Positions 20,290-29,495 of a stretch of DNA of 39,692 nt are shown one piece after another. The DNA is from Methanotorris formicicus Mc-S-70. Its GTDB lineage: Archaea; AGJL01; Methanococci; Methanococcales; Methanococcaceae. Where the stretch lies: positions 1-39,692 of the forward strand of contig NZ_AGJL01000013.1 of NCBI RefSeq assembly GCF_000243455.1, read 5' to 3'. The notes beneath the pieces were generated by a model that was given only the letters and a program-made list of their open reading frames with translations, was not told the origin of the DNA and ran no database searches. The position numbers and the translations under genes were made by a program. Every line of letters starts with the position of its first letter. Positions within the stretch are counted from its first letter, which is position 1.

Positions 20290-21117
20290 CTATTCCTCAT
20301 CCTCTGGTTTAACCCTTGCAATTGTTATATATCCAGTATGCCCAACCATCCTTGTTGATGGCCTAACACCTTTTTCACTAATCTCTATCTCCCTAACAAG
20401 GCATTCGTATGTATGGATGTCAAAGAATCCATGTTCCTTTAAAGCCTCAACTGTCTTTTTTGCCTGTTCTATGTATGGAACATATGTTGCTATTCTTCCC
20501 CTTGCTTTATTTAATGCCTTTTTTGCATGTGGAACAACGTTCCATGGATCAGGCATATCTAAGACAATGGCATCCACGTCCTTCTCTTCAATACCTTTAG
20601 TAACATCTCCTATCTTTTGGATGACGTTGTATAATCCATCCTCTTCCTCCAAATTTTCATCCTCATCCTCTTCATCCAATCCAATAATTTTTTGGTTCTT
20701 CCTTACTAACCCAACAATTTCTAAATTCTTTCTTGCAACCTTTGCAAACTCAGGTCTTTTTTCATAGGTTATAACCTTTCCAGTTTTACCAACAGCGTTG
20801 GCAAGGTATATGGTCAAAGCACCAGATCCAGTACCTGCCTCAACAACAGTCTCTCCTTCACGAACACCCAAATAAGTAATGATAAGCCCAATATCTTTTG
20901 GAAGTAAAGTTGTTACTGTCCTCTTCATTTTTTTAACGATATCGTAAATTGTGGGTTCAACCAAATAAAATTCATGCCCCTTATGGGATTTTAAAACAAC
21001 ACCTTCCTTTTTTTCCTTTAAGTCCACCAAACCCAAATCGTTCCCAAATCTATCTAATTTTTTGTCTATTAGATATTTTTTCTCCCTTTCATCAATAAGC
21101 ATCTTTTTTCTTATCAT
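20290..21117 (-). CDS. trmI: tRNA (adenine-N1)-methyltransferase TrmI
   Basis: The 275-residue protein has the TrmI layout: an N-terminal beta domain (KSHKGHEFYLVEPTIYDIVK) and a Rossmann domain with ETVVEAGTGSGALTIYLA, VITYEKRPEFAKVARKN and AIVLDMPDPWNVV. It methylates N1 of A58 in the T-loop, and in some archaea A57. A stretch rich in Asp and Glu (LDEEDEDENLEEEDG, about residues 155-170) is an acidic insertion. The ribosome binding site is GGTGAAAC. rnhB lies immediately upstream in the same direction, 15 nt away. Confidence 0.9.
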   Translation of the reverse strand: MIRKKMLIDEREKKYLIDKKLDRFGNDLGLVDLKEKKEGVVLKSHKGHEFYLVEPTIYDIVKKMKRTVTTLLPKDIGLIITYLGVREGETVVEAGTGSGALTIYLANAVGKTGKVITYEKRPEFAKVARKNLEIVGLVRKNQKIIGLDEEDEDENLEEEDGLYNVIQKIGDVTKGIEEKDVDAIVLDMPDPWNVVPHAKKALNKARGRIATYVPYIEQAKKTVEALKEHGFFDIHTYECLVREIEISEKGVRPSTRMVGHTGYITIARVKPEDEE

Positions 21118-21132
21118 TGTTTCACCTATTCT

Positions 21133-21837
21133 TTATTTCATATAATCCATGAGTGTTTTTGTTTTATTTTCTTTATTCTCTTCCAGTATTCTCTTTGAGG
21201 TTTTCCAACTTTTTCTCGCAATTTTTGGGAGTTCTCCAAACTCCCCTACATAATGTTTTAAGAAATTTATCGTTTTTGGATCTGATGGATAACCACTACC
21301 AATCTCCCCATATTCTTTCTTATAATGTTCAATTATTTCATCCCTTGTTACTTTTGCAATGATTGATGCAGATGAGACAATTGGATATTTTTCATCTGCC
21401 TTATGTTCCGCTATTATCTTAGGGGTTTTGTCAATCATCTTAGCCTTTAATTGATTTGCAAATGCCTTTGCATTACTACTACATGCATCCACGTATATTT
21501 CAAAATTTCCCTCAATTTCCTTTAAAAATCCATTTGCTATCTTTGAGAATGCATTTAATTCAATCTTATTTAGGTTCTTAGTTTTCATTAATTCATCCAA
21601 TTTTTCTGGTTCAATTATTATCGTTTTTATTTTCCCCATCTCCCCTATTAATCGGAATAGTTTTTTCCTCCGGTTCTTTGTTAATTGTTTACTGTCTTTT
21701 ACACCCAAATCTTCAAGTTCTTTAATTTTATCCTCTTCAATTGCAACACCTGCAACAACCATGGGACCCAAAACAGGACCTCTTCCAGCCTCATCTATAC
21801 CTACAATAATTTTCTTATCTTTCATCTTACCAACCAT
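21133..21837 (-). CDS. rnhB: Ribonuclease HII
   Basis: RNase HII cleaves RNA in RNA-DNA hybrids and single ribonucleotides in DNA. VGIDEAGRGPVLGPMVVAG carries the first catalytic Asp-Glu pair, IYVDACSSNAKAF the third acidic residue, and SSASIIAKVTRDEIIE the fourth, with the conserved GSGYPSDPKT after it. It is 234 residues, normal for archaeal enzymes. The start may be the ATG at 21825, since GGTAAG precedes it. It opens the leftward rnhB-trmI cluster and is divergent from purP. Confidence 0.93.
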   Translation of the reverse strand: MVGKMKDKKIIVGIDEAGRGPVLGPMVVAGVAIEEDKIKELEDLGVKDSKQLTKNRRKKLFRLIGEMGKIKTIIIEPEKLDELMKTKNLNKIELNAFSKIANGFLKEIEGNFEIYVDACSSNAKAFANQLKAKMIDKTPKIIAEHKADEKYPIVSSASIIAKVTRDEIIEHYKKEYGEIGSGYPSDPKTINFLKHYVGEFGELPKIARKSWKTSKRILEENKENKTKTLMDYMK

Positions 21838-22001
21838 ATTACTTTATAATGAAAGTTTTTCATCTACTGCAATATTTAAATTCATACTACTATTTTGAGA
21901 TCAATTTTTCGCATAAGTGGATAAAAACTTATAAAAATTATGAGTTATAGATAATCTATCATGATTAATTGTTATAAATAAGTTTTTGAGATGGTGAAAA
22001 T
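21838..22001. promoter_or_regulatory. Divergent rnhB / purP promoter region
   Basis: Both genes start outward from this 164-nt AT-rich gap. For purP, TTATAAAA near 21930 is a plausible TATA box with a leader of about 45 nt ending in GGTGA. TTATAAATA at 21972 is too close to the ATG unless the transcript is nearly leaderless. I see no clear operator palindrome. Confidence 0.35.
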
Positions 22002-23087
22002 ATGATTTCAAGGGAAGAGATGTTGGAGATTTTTGAAGGATACAATAAAGATGAGATAACTATCGCAACACTTGGAAGCCATACATCATTGCATATTTTA
22101 AAAGGGGCAAAATTGGAAGGATTCTCAACAGCAGTCATTACAGTTAAAGGAAGAGATATTCCATACAAGAGATTTAAGGTTGCTGATAAATACATATACA
22201 TTGATAATTTTGCAGACATTTCAAAGGAAGAAATTCAAGAAAAGTTGAGGGAAATGAACGCTATAATAGTCCCACACGGTTCTTTTATTGCATACTGTGG
22301 ATTGGACAATGTTGAAAACAACTTTAGAGTTCCAATGTTTGGTAATAGGAAAATCTTAAGATGGGAGGCAGAGAGAGATTTGGAAGGGAAACTTTTGAGG
22401 GAGAGTGGTTTAAGATTGCCAAAAAAATACAACAACCCAGATGAGATAGACGGGCCAGTTATGGTTAAGTTTCCAGGAGCGAGAGGAGGAAAAGGTTATT
22501 TTGTTTGCTCATCAAAAGAGGAATTCGATGCTAAAGTGAAGCAGTTAAAGGAAAGGAGTATTTTAGCTGATGAGGATGTTGAGAAGGCACATATTGAGGA
22601 GTATGTTGTTGGAACAAACTTCTGTATTCACTACTTCTACTCACCACTAAAAGATGAAGTTGAACTTATGGGAATGGATAGAAGGTATGAGTGCAATATA
22701 GACGGACTTGTTAGGATTCCTGCAAAAGACCAATTGGAAATGGATATTAATGCATCCTACGTCATAACTGGAAATATTCCTGTTGTTATTAGGGAGAGTT
22801 TGTTGCCACAAGTGTTTGAAATGGGAGATAAACTGGTAAATAAGGCAAAAGAAATAGTTCCACCAGGAATGCTTGGTCCATTCTGTTTGCAGAGTTTGTG
22901 CAATGAGAACTTGGAGTTAGTTGTTTTTGAAATGAGTGCAAGAATAGATGGAGGAACAAACAGTTTCATGAATGGAAGTGCCTACTCCTTCCTATACCAT
23001 GGAGAGCCATTAAGTATGGGGCAAAGAATAGCAAGAGAGATAAGAATGGCTTTAGAGTTGGATATGGTGGATAAAATCATCTCCTAA
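22002..23087 (+). CDS. purP: Formate-dependent FAICAR synthetase PurP
   Basis: PurP uses formate and ATP to formylate AICAR, the penultimate step of purine synthesis in archaea that lack the folate-dependent PurH transformylase. The 361-residue ATP-grasp protein shows ATLGSHTSLHILKGAKLEGF at the N-terminus, then VMVKFPGARGGKGYFVC (ATP-grasp lysine loop), AHIEEYVVGTNFCIHYFYSP and FEMSARIDGGTNSFMNGSAY. These are hallmarks of the family. GGTGA precedes the ATG at 5 nt. It is monocistronic here and converges with the AMMECR1 gene. Confidence 0.94.
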   Translation: MISREEMLEIFEGYNKDEITIATLGSHTSLHILKGAKLEGFSTAVITVKGRDIPYKRFKVADKYIYIDNFADISKEEIQEKLREMNAIIVPHGSFIAYCGLDNVENNFRVPMFGNRKILRWEAERDLEGKLLRESGLRLPKKYNNPDEIDGPVMVKFPGARGGKGYFVCSSKEEFDAKVKQLKERSILADEDVEKAHIEEYVVGTNFCIHYFYSPLKDEVELMGMDRRYECNIDGLVRIPAKDQLEMDINASYVITGNIPVVIRESLLPQVFEMGDKLVNKAKEIVPPGMLGPFCLQSLCNENLELVVFEMSARIDGGTNSFMNGSAYSFLYHGEPLSMGQRIAREIRMALELDMVDKIIS

Positions 23088-23135
23088 ATCAATTTTTAAG
23101 TTTGAATATATTGATTATTTATAAAAAATTAATGT

Positions 23136-23744
23136 TCATTCATATGCATGGGTTTTTTCAACAACGTTTCCCCTTGGCTCAACCTCTTCAAAGATTTGGG
23201 CTTCAAATTTGTATATCTTAACCCTCTCATCTAACCACACATCTGGCGGAAGCCCTGCCTTAAGGCATAGATTTGCTAAGTATTCTTCAACATCCCATCC
23301 CCACTCAACAGGAACTTGTGGTAACAACAACCCCCTATAAACTCCATATTCAATAATTAAACCATCCCTTCCAATTTTAATTTTTTCCAAGTATTCCCTT
23401 GGATGAGATACTTTAATTAATTGAGGAGGCGTTAAAATACTAACCTCAACAACTATATTACCCATTTCCTCCAAAGTTACTGGTGGGAATCTTGGGTCGC
23501 TAAGGGCTGAACTTATTGCAGCCTCCCTTAAAGCCTCTATTAATGGCATAATTGGTTCTGGGATTCCAATACATCCTCTCAAATCATGGTCTGGATACGT
23601 ATGGAGAGTCACAAATGCCCCTCTCTTTTCATTAAATTTTGATGGATAGTCATTTACAACCAATTCGTATCCAGAAAGGTGGCTTTCAATTATACTCCTT
23701 GCAAATTTTACGGCAAATATGCCTTCTTCAAATGTTAGTTTCAA
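23136..23744 (-). CDS. AMMECR1-family protein
   Basis: This 202-residue protein belongs to the AMMECR1 domain family found from archaea to humans. It shows GAFVTLHTYPDHDLRGCIG (the LRGCIG core), VSILTPPQLIKVSHP, LIIEYGVYRGLLLPQVPVEWGW and ANLCLKAGLPPDVWLDERV. The biochemical role is not established; structures suggest a possible catalytic cysteine in LRGCIG. The start is a TTG at 23744: GGGGTGG lies 4-5 nt upstream and no ATG is nearby. It converges with purP. Confidence 0.88.
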   Translation of the reverse strand: MKLTFEEGIFAVKFARSIIESHLSGYELVVNDYPSKFNEKRGAFVTLHTYPDHDLRGCIGIPEPIMPLIEALREAAISSALSDPRFPPVTLEEMGNIVVEVSILTPPQLIKVSHPREYLEKIKIGRDGLIIEYGVYRGLLLPQVPVEWGWDVEEYLANLCLKAGLPPDVWLDERVKIYKFEAQIFEEVEPRGNVVEKTHAYE

Positions 23745-23789
23745 ATTTCCACCCCGCTAAAAATATATAAATATTTTGTTTTTAATTGT

Positions 23790-25139
23790 TTATTTAACTT
23801 TCCTTCCGTATAACTCAGTTCCTAAATTTAGATAATATTTTCCCAATTCCATATTGAAATGTTTTAAGTTTAGGTATTTTGCCTCATGATCTTCAAGATA
23901 GATTGCCCTATCTCCGCATGCGGTTAATAAATCCAAACTACTTGTGACAATAATAAAACTTGAGGTTAATTTCTCCCTTTCATTCATTATTATCTCTGCT
24001 AAGGACTTAACCCCTTCAAACCACTTTGATAACAGCCCACTGACGAGCAAATTAACCGCTGAATTGTCCTCATCTATTAGTATTAAATCCATCTTTGCAT
24101 TTAAAGCCCTTTGTATTTGGTATGCCATTGTCATTGAACCAGAGGCAGTTCCATAAACCTTTTTTGGATTGCCTTTTATTCCCTTTGGCAGTTTTTGGAA
24201 GAATAAACTTATATCCTGCCCATTCATTTGCATAGTTCCTGTTGTCGCCTTTGAAACCTTGTTTGTTGTTATTATATACTCTCTCCCATCGCCTATAAGA
24301 TGATCATCCTGCCCGCTCTCTATCGCCTCTAAAAGCGTTGATTTTCCTTGTGTATTCCTCCCTGTTATAATAAATATCTCTCTCTTTTTAATTCCAAGAC
24401 CAGTTATAACATTTCCATCAAACAACTCCACTTCTATTGGATTTAGTTCCATGGGGGTTTTAAATTCAACATTAACTCCTTTTTTAGGTCCTGCTATCCT
24501 ATAATGTCTTCTTATTCTTGTATATTCCCTTGCTGGTTTTGAATTATCTCCAATAAAACAAACCAATCCTAATTCATCCAACCTATTCCTTAAATCTTTT
24601 TGATTAACTATGTTGAGAGTTTCTTTTTCAAGGTCTTTGTATGGAATTTTTTGGATAAATTCATTTAATTTTCCCGCCAGTTCATCGATTTCAGTTGCTA
24701 TTGTTTTTGTATCTTTATCCTCAAAAATCATCCTCAAAAGTAAATGCAAATTTTCATTCTCTATGTGGTTGTATCTATCCGCCCTCCACAAATCACTACC
24801 GATATTTAAATCACAATTTGCCAATGTTATTGGCTCATATAATGCCTCATACCTCCTTGATAAACTGCCAGATAAAATAGAAAAGCCCCCTTTTCTTATT
24901 TGCTCTTTTATGCGTTTTATTATATATCCAGTTGATCCCTCTATGCCATATTTATTTAAACCCAAAAAATCCTCTCTCTTAAAAACAAACGGCAGGGTAA
25001 CCTTTAACTTTCCATCTGCCTGCTTAGCAACATAAAATAGTTTATTTTTATTAGATTTTGTTAATTTTTTTCTATCCAAATGTTCTGTTTTTATCCCATT
25101 TATAATATCATCAATTAGGGAAAATTTGTTCTCCCCCAT
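23790..25139 (-). CDS. ABC-class P-loop ATPase of unknown function (COG3044-like)
   Basis: The about 449-residue protein has a long N-terminal region without recognised motifs. It then has Walker A FIITGRNTQGKSTLLEAIES, Walker B LILIDEDNSAVNLLVSGLL and a preceding GTASGSMTMAYQIQRAL, which stands where the ABC signature would be. This matches the 'predicted ATPase of the ABC class' family. No membrane segment is seen, so it is a soluble ATPase. I prefer the ATG at 25139 over the GTG at 25148, because GAGTGA precedes it. It is the third gene of an operon with an ArsR-type regulator and a small membrane protein. The partner and substrate are unknown. Confidence 0.7.
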   Translation of the reverse strand: MGENKFSLIDDIINGIKTEHLDRKKLTKSNKNKLFYVAKQADGKLKVTLPFVFKREDFLGLNKYGIEGSTGYIIKRIKEQIRKGGFSILSGSLSRRYEALYEPITLANCDLNIGSDLWRADRYNHIENENLHLLLRMIFEDKDTKTIATEIDELAGKLNEFIQKIPYKDLEKETLNIVNQKDLRNRLDELGLVCFIGDNSKPAREYTRIRRHYRIAGPKKGVNVEFKTPMELNPIEVELFDGNVITGLGIKKREIFIITGRNTQGKSTLLEAIESGQDDHLIGDGREYIITTNKVSKATTGTMQMNGQDISLFFQKLPKGIKGNPKKVYGTASGSMTMAYQIQRALNAKMDLILIDEDNSAVNLLVSGLLSKWFEGVKSLAEIIMNEREKLTSSFIIVTSSLDLLTACGDRAIYLEDHEAKYLNLKHFNMELGKYYLNLGTELYGRKVK

Positions 25140-25144
25140 ATATT

Positions 25145-25456
25145 TCACTCAAATAATTTATCTATGGTATCATTATCTATCTCAAATCTAAATTTCTTTG
25201 CTTTGTATATTCTTTTTGCCCTAACATCCTCTAAAACCAAATCACTCTCAACTAAGTTAGCGTCTTCCAATTTTTTTAAATGGGCATAAACAACAGGTCT
25301 CGATAGATTAAGTTCCTTTGCTAATTCATATATGTTCCAAGGTCTTTGATTTAATAAGTAGAGAATTTTAATCCTTATTGGATTTGATAAAGCATCGCCC
25401 ATCTTCACAATTTTTCCCAATGAGAGTTTTTCTCCCTCATTAATTTTAAAATTCAT
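25145..25456 (-). CDS. ArsR-like winged-helix transcription regulator
   Basis: About 104 residues. ALSNPIRIKILYLLNQRPWN followed by IYELAKELNLSRPVVYAHLK is the classical ArsR-type winged helix: a repression helix, then the recognition helix SRPVVYAHLKKLEDANLV. No CxC metal motif is visible, so the signal is not a thiol-bound metal by this route. The start at 25456 has GTGAT upstream. Its stop overlaps the ATPase start region, showing translational coupling; it probably controls its own operon. Confidence 0.82.
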   Translation of the reverse strand: MNFKINEGEKLSLGKIVKMGDALSNPIRIKILYLLNQRPWNIYELAKELNLSRPVVYAHLKKLEDANLVESDLVLEDVRAKRIYKAKKFRFEIDNDTIDKLFE

Positions 25457-25480
25457 AAAAATCACATTTTTACATTAGAT

Positions 25481-25717
25481 TTATTCAATTTCTTCCCATT
25501 TTTTCTTTAGTTCTTTAACGGTTTCTTTTATCTCTTCAACATCCTTTTCCATTTTTACCAATCTCTCATTGTCGGCATTTGATTTTTTAAACATTTGATA
25601 TGCCAACATTAAAATTATGACAATCATCAAAATCAGCAAAATATAATCAACTATAATCCCTCCTCCAAATAGATGGTTTCCAGCACTTTGCATTGAAACA
25701 CCGTATCCATAAGGCAT
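25481..25717 (-). CDS. Small membrane protein with coiled-coil tail
   Basis: The 78-residue protein has a glycine-rich start (MPYGYGVSMQSAGNHLFGGG), one hydrophobic helix (VDYILLILMIVIILMLAYQM) and a charged heptad-like tail, MEKDVEEIKETVKELKKKWE, predicted to form a coiled coil. This resembles small phage-shock-like or scaffold membrane proteins, but I do not recognise a family. GGTGGT precedes the ATG. It is the first gene of the operon with the ArsR regulator and the ABC-class ATPase. Confidence 0.65.
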   Translation of the reverse strand: MPYGYGVSMQSAGNHLFGGGIIVDYILLILMIVIILMLAYQMFKKSNADNERLVKMEKDVEEIKETVKELKKKWEEIE

Positions 25718-25787
25718 TCTACCACCACAAAAAATAATTTTAAAAATAAAATAATTATTTTATTTAAAATTTATTTATATATTATTT

Positions 25788-27098
25788 TTATGGTGTCAAT
25801 CTTTGCCTGTCTCTTGGGAACATTACACACTCTCTTATGTTTTCTTGTCCTGTTAGAACCATTGTAAACCTATCTGCTCCAAGACCCCAACCAGCATGTG
25901 GCGGCATTCCATATTTAAATGCCTCTAAGTAGGAACCAAAGCCCTCTGGGTTCAATCCCTGATTTTTTATTCTCTCAACCAACAAATCATACAAGTGTAT
26001 CCTCTGAGCCCCTGATGAAATCTCCAAATCCTTATACATCAAATCAAATGCTTTACATATTTTTGGGTCTTTTTCATTTGGCATTGTGTAGAATGGTCTT
26101 GTTTCAGTTGGCCAATCAACTATAAAGTAGAGGCCTCCCATCTCTTCTCCAATTGCCTTTTCTGCTGCCCTTGACAAATCATCTCCCCACTCCAATTCAA
26201 CACCCTTTGCATTTGCAATATCTATTGCCTCATCGTAGGTTAATCTATCAAATCTCTCATTTGGAACTTCCAAATCAACGCCCAATAACTCCAATTCCTT
26301 CTTTCTATTTTCATAAATATCCATAAATGCATTATAGACAACTTTTTCAAGCATCTCCATAGCATCCCTATCATCACAAAATGCCATCTCAACATCAATA
26401 GATACCGCCTCGTTTAAGTGTCTTCTTGTGTTGTGTTCTTCCGCTCTAAATATTGATCCTATCTCAAATACTCTATCGAGTCCAGTTCCCATTAACATCT
26501 GCTTATATAACTGCGGACTCTGCCCTAAAAATGCCTCTTTTTCAAAGTAAGAAATTGGGAATAACTCTGTTCCTCCTTCTGTACAACTTGCCACAAGTTT
26601 TGGAGTGTTTACTTCAACAAAACCATTCTCGTAAAATGTCTTTCTAACTGATTTTAACATCTCGCTCCTAATTTTGAATATTGCCTGTATTTTTGGTCTT
26701 CTCAAATCTAAAAATCTGTTATCCAATCTTGTGTCAATATCTGCTGAAACTTTCTCTGCTGGGTCTAATGGGAGAGGAGTTGCTGCTTTATTCAATATTC
26801 TTATCTCAATTGGAAGGATTTCAAATCCTGATGGTGCTTTTTCATTTGCTACAACCTTCCCTTTTATTGCAATCACATCTTCTTTTCCAATCTCCCTTGC
26901 TTTTTTAAATATCTCTTCTCCAACTTTCTGCTTTGGAACTACAACCTGTATTGTTCCTTCTCTATCCCTCAATATAATAAATATTAACTTTCCCAATTTT
27001 CTTATTGCATGAGCCCATCCCATTATTGTAACTTCTTCTCCATCCATTTCTGGTGTGATTTGGGATGAGTAGTGTGTTCTTCTCCAATCTCCTAACAT
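25788..27098 (-). CDS. aspS: Aspartyl-tRNA synthetase, archaeal type (Asp/Asn)
   Basis: Class II synthetase that charges tRNA with aspartate. The N-terminal OB-fold anticodon domain shows [20 protein letters not shown]. Class II motif 2 is [20 protein letters not shown] and motif 3 is [30 protein letters not shown] begins the catalytic domain, and GGTELFPI is the substrate loop. Archaeal enzymes of this type can be non-discriminating and feed the amidotransferase route to Asn-tRNA; the sequence alone does not settle that here. The start at 27098 ([10 protein letters not shown]) follows GGTGATAGTA; an upstream in-frame ATG at 27134 would add 12 atypical residues. Confidence 0.92.
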   Translation of the reverse strand: MLGDWRRTHYSSQITPEMDGEEVTIMGWAHAIRKLGKLIFIILRDREGTIQVVVPKQKVGEEIFKKAREIGKEDVIAIKGKVVANEKAPSGFEILPIEIRILNKAATPLPLDPAEKVSADIDTRLDNRFLDLRRPKIQAIFKIRSEMLKSVRKTFYENGFVEVNTPKLVASCTEGGTELFPISYFEKEAFLGQSPQLYKQMLMGTGLDRVFEIGSIFRAEEHNTRRHLNEAVSIDVEMAFCDDRDAMEMLEKVVYNAFMDIYENRKKELELLGVDLEVPNERFDRLTYDEAIDIANAKGVELEWGDDLSRAAEKAIGEEMGGLYFIVDWPTETRPFYTMPNEKDPKICKAFDLMYKDLEISSGAQRIHLYDLLVERIKNQGLNPEGFGSYLEAFKYGMPPHAGWGLGADRFTMVLTGQENIRECVMFPRDRQRLTP

Positions 27099-27223
27099 TA
27101 CTATCACCAATACCCAATGTTCAATGCACCACATATATAATAAAAAATATTATTTAAATCATTCGCACTAAAATCAATGAAATATCTAATATTAACCGTA
27201 ATTCCCATCACAAATTTAAATAT

Positions 27224-28183
27224 TTATTTAATTGAATTAACTTCATCTAACACTTTAAGATTATAAGCGATTGTGAAGAGTAAGAGCTTAACACTCAGCC
27301 CTTTCTTGCTTACAGCGTGAATATGCTTAGAAAACATCGCAACTAACTTTGAGAAGTTGGTCTCAATGCTTTTTCTCAACTTATTCAATATTTTATACTT
27401 TGTTCTCTCTATAAACGATTTAATCATGTTTTCGCTTGCGGTAGCAAGCGAGTAGCAAACTCGAAGAGTTTGCCTAATTTCTTTTTATCGCTTCGAAATA
27501 AACTTTCCCCTGCCTTAATAAGTTTTCGAAGCCCTTATCTATATATCCTTTGTCTCCGATTATACTGCAGTTCATAAATTCCCGAACAAACCCTCTAAAA
27601 TTTTCTTTTAGAATGTCCAAATCATGCTGATTTGCAGGATTTATGGATATCAACATTAGATACAACCCATCGGTAATATAAGTTGCTTTGTATCCATAAT
27701 ACCACAGTCTTTTCGATGGGTTATATCCAACACTGCCGTTTTTTTAATAAGTTCCGAGTATCCAATTTTTTCATGTCTTCCCTTCCTTACGGATTTTTTC
27801 GTTTCAATTGGGATTGTATCTATGAATAATAAACAATTTTTGTTTAGGAAAGTCTTTTGAATCTCGAATAAAAGTTGTTCATATCTATTTATTCGTTCAA
27901 CAATCTTGTTATATCTAATTTTTGTAAATAGTCCTAAATATTCGATTAGTATTTCATAATCCCTCTTATAAACTCCCGAAAAGTATATCATACAAAGAAC
28001 CGAAAAGATTATTAAGTCTAAGAGAGATATTTTCTCTCTGCGTGTGTATGGCGATTTGTATTTGACGACTATTAGGTAAAACTTAGCTCGCATAAGATTT
28101 ATTAAACGCTTAATTCTCGGAATTTTAGATTTATCTACGATGTTATTACCTCCAACTATTTTTTTGTAGTAATCTATAATCAT
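27224..28183 (-). pseudogene. IS982 transposase with a frameshift and a palindromic insertion
   Basis: The first frame (27656-28183) has LLFIDTIPIETKKSVRKGRH with the first catalytic Asp. Shifting the frame at a T7 run (27739-27745) gives SKRLWYYGYKATYITDG, leading into MLISINPANQHDLDILKENF and NCSIIGDKGYIDKGF (second Asp) of the middle frame. The last part, ETNFSKLVAMFSKHIHAVSKK, carries the IS982 C-terminal motif with the catalytic Glu. About 49 nt forming two hairpins separates KAIKRN from MIKSFIERTKY and introduces a stop. The gene is therefore inactive, apart from the possibility that the T7 shift is a sequencing error. Confidence 0.8.
27432..27473 (-). repeat. Double-hairpin palindromic element, copy B, inside the IS982 transposase
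   Basis: On the coding (minus) strand, hairpin 1 pairs GCAAACTC with GAGTTTGC around TTC. The spacer TAC follows, then hairpin 2 pairs TCGCTTGC with GCAAGCGA around TACC. The plan, spacer and second-stem ends (TCGC...GCGA) match copy C, and the first-stem core (AAACTC...GAGTTT) matches copy A. It splits two parts of a known transposase, so it is an insertion and not part of the gene. Confidence 0.8.
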
Positions 28184-28206
28184 ATAGTTATATATTTATC
28201 TATTTG

Positions 28207-28887
28207 ATGGGAACTACCGTTAAAAATTTATCAAAGGATGATTTGGAAAAGATATGCAACAATACTTATGAAATTGATGGATTTATCTTAGGTATTGAAA
28301 AAATTAATTTAAAAAATAATAAGGTTGTTGAGGTAGATGTTAACATAAATCCAATAGAATTTGGATTCAATGGAAGAGAGATTGTTTTAATAGGCATTAA
28401 CTTATCAAGTAATGATTATTATTTATACAAGTTTAATGGTAAAAATTTTGAAAGAATTTTTAAACTATCTAAAGAAAAAGATAATTATAATTCATTGGAC
28501 TTTATCCAAAGTGAGGATTATTGGAAGATGCAGGAAGAGATTAAAGAATACAACGATAAGGTTGTAAGATGGTTTATTTTAGTTTTAGTTTTGATTTTTG
28601 GGATGATTTTATTTACTTTGTGTATTATAAGAAAAGATAAATTTTTATTATTCTTGGCAATATTTGGTTTGATTATTCCATTTTTGCAGTTTGAAATTCC
28701 AAATTGGTTATTTAATATCTTGGCATTTCCATTATTTGTTTATGTTAAATTTATTGTTCCTAAAAATGCAGGAGGAAGTATTTATTATAGTCCTTTAATA
28801 ACCATTCCAATCTCAATGTATGGGTGGATACTAATTGGTTTAGTAATAAAGATATTTAGGTATTATTTAAAGAAATACTTTAAATAA
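28207..28887 (+). CDS. Unknown membrane protein, 5' end rewritten by IS982
   Basis: About 226 residues: a soluble N-terminal part (about 1-115) with beta-rich sequence VEVDVNINPIEFGFNGREIV, then hydrophobic helices around WFILVLVLIFGMILFTLCII, FLLFLAIFGLIIPFLQF and ITIPISMYGWILIGLVIKIF. I do not recognise the family. The first codons (MGTTV) lie inside the right terminal repeat of the IS982 element, so the natural N-terminus is probably lost or replaced. Translation would need the ATG at 28207, which has no good ribosome binding site. It is 14 nt before another membrane-protein gene. Confidence 0.5.
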   Translation: MGTTVKNLSKDDLEKICNNTYEIDGFILGIEKINLKNNKVVEVDVNINPIEFGFNGREIVLIGINLSSNDYYLYKFNGKNFERIFKLSKEKDNYNSLDFIQSEDYWKMQEEIKEYNDKVVRWFILVLVLIFGMILFTLCIIRKDKFLLFLAIFGLIIPFLQFEIPNWLFNILAFPLFVYVKFIVPKNAGGSIYYSPLITIPISMYGWILIGLVIKIFRYYLKKYFK

Positions 28888-28901
28888 ATGTAGGGGAAAA
28901 G

Positions 28902-29495
28902 ATGGAAACTTTGGAGTTAATTTTATTCATAATAATTTTATTTTTCACTCCTTATTTGATAGCGTTGTTAATAATTTTTAATGAATACAGCATTTTGGAT
29001 TATATTTTGTATAAAAAATACGAAAAAATAAGAAAAGAGTGGCATTACATAACAAAAACAGATTTAGGAATGAATAAAAGTAGATGGATTTTTATATTAG
29101 TGGAAGAAATAATTTTCTTAGTTTTTGGATTTTATATTTTAATTACCATAAATAAACCCCATCACGAGATTACCTTAATTCTATCAATATTTTTACTGAT
29201 TGCCATTGTCTATGATAAAATCAACCCAGCGTCTGGAACTGTTGAGATTTATAAAGAAGGAATTGCAATATATATCAAAATATTTAATACTTTAAAACCA
29301 TTCTTAAACTACTACCTTGTCTTACCTTGGAAGTTCTTTAAAGGGTATAAAACAAAAAAGAGGAAATTAAATAATAGAGAAATAGAGTATATTGTGTTAA
29401 TTCCAAAATCAAAACTATTTTTTAATATTTATTTAAAAGATGAAGATGGAAAACTTGAAGAAATCATTAAAAACTATTTAAATCCTATCCAATAG
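28902..29495 (+). CDS. Unknown membrane protein
   Basis: The 197-residue protein begins with a hydrophobic helix ([21 protein letters not shown]), has two more helices around [20 protein letters not shown] and [16 protein letters not shown], and ends in a soluble domain of about 85 residues ([20 protein letters not shown] onward) that resembles a PH-like or DUF-type membrane-associated fold. I cannot name the family. AGGGGAAAAG precedes the ATG. It overlaps the 3' end of the convergent rdgB by 18 nt. Probably co-transcribed with the gene at 28207. Confidence 0.55.
   Translation: METLELILFIIILFFTPYLIALLIIFNEYSILDYILYKKYEKIRKEWHYITKTDLGMNKSRWIFILVEEIIFLVFGFYILITINKPHHEITLILSIFLLIAIVYDKINPASGTVEIYKEGIAIYIKIFNTLKPFLNYYLVLPWKFFKGYKTKKRKLNNREIEYIVLIPKSKLFFNIYLKDEDGKLEEIIKNYLNPIQ

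Larger units (their letters stand above)
27195..28220 (-). mobile_element. IS982-family insertion sequence, inactivated
   Basis: Terminal repeats are ACCGTAATTCCCATCA (27195-27210) and the complement of ACGGTAGTTCCCATCA (28205-28220), matching at 14 of 16 positions. The 1026-bp length, less a roughly 49-bp palindromic insertion, is normal for IS982. I see no convincing target duplication. The right repeat runs into the start of the next gene (28207) and supplies its first codons. Confidence 0.8.
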
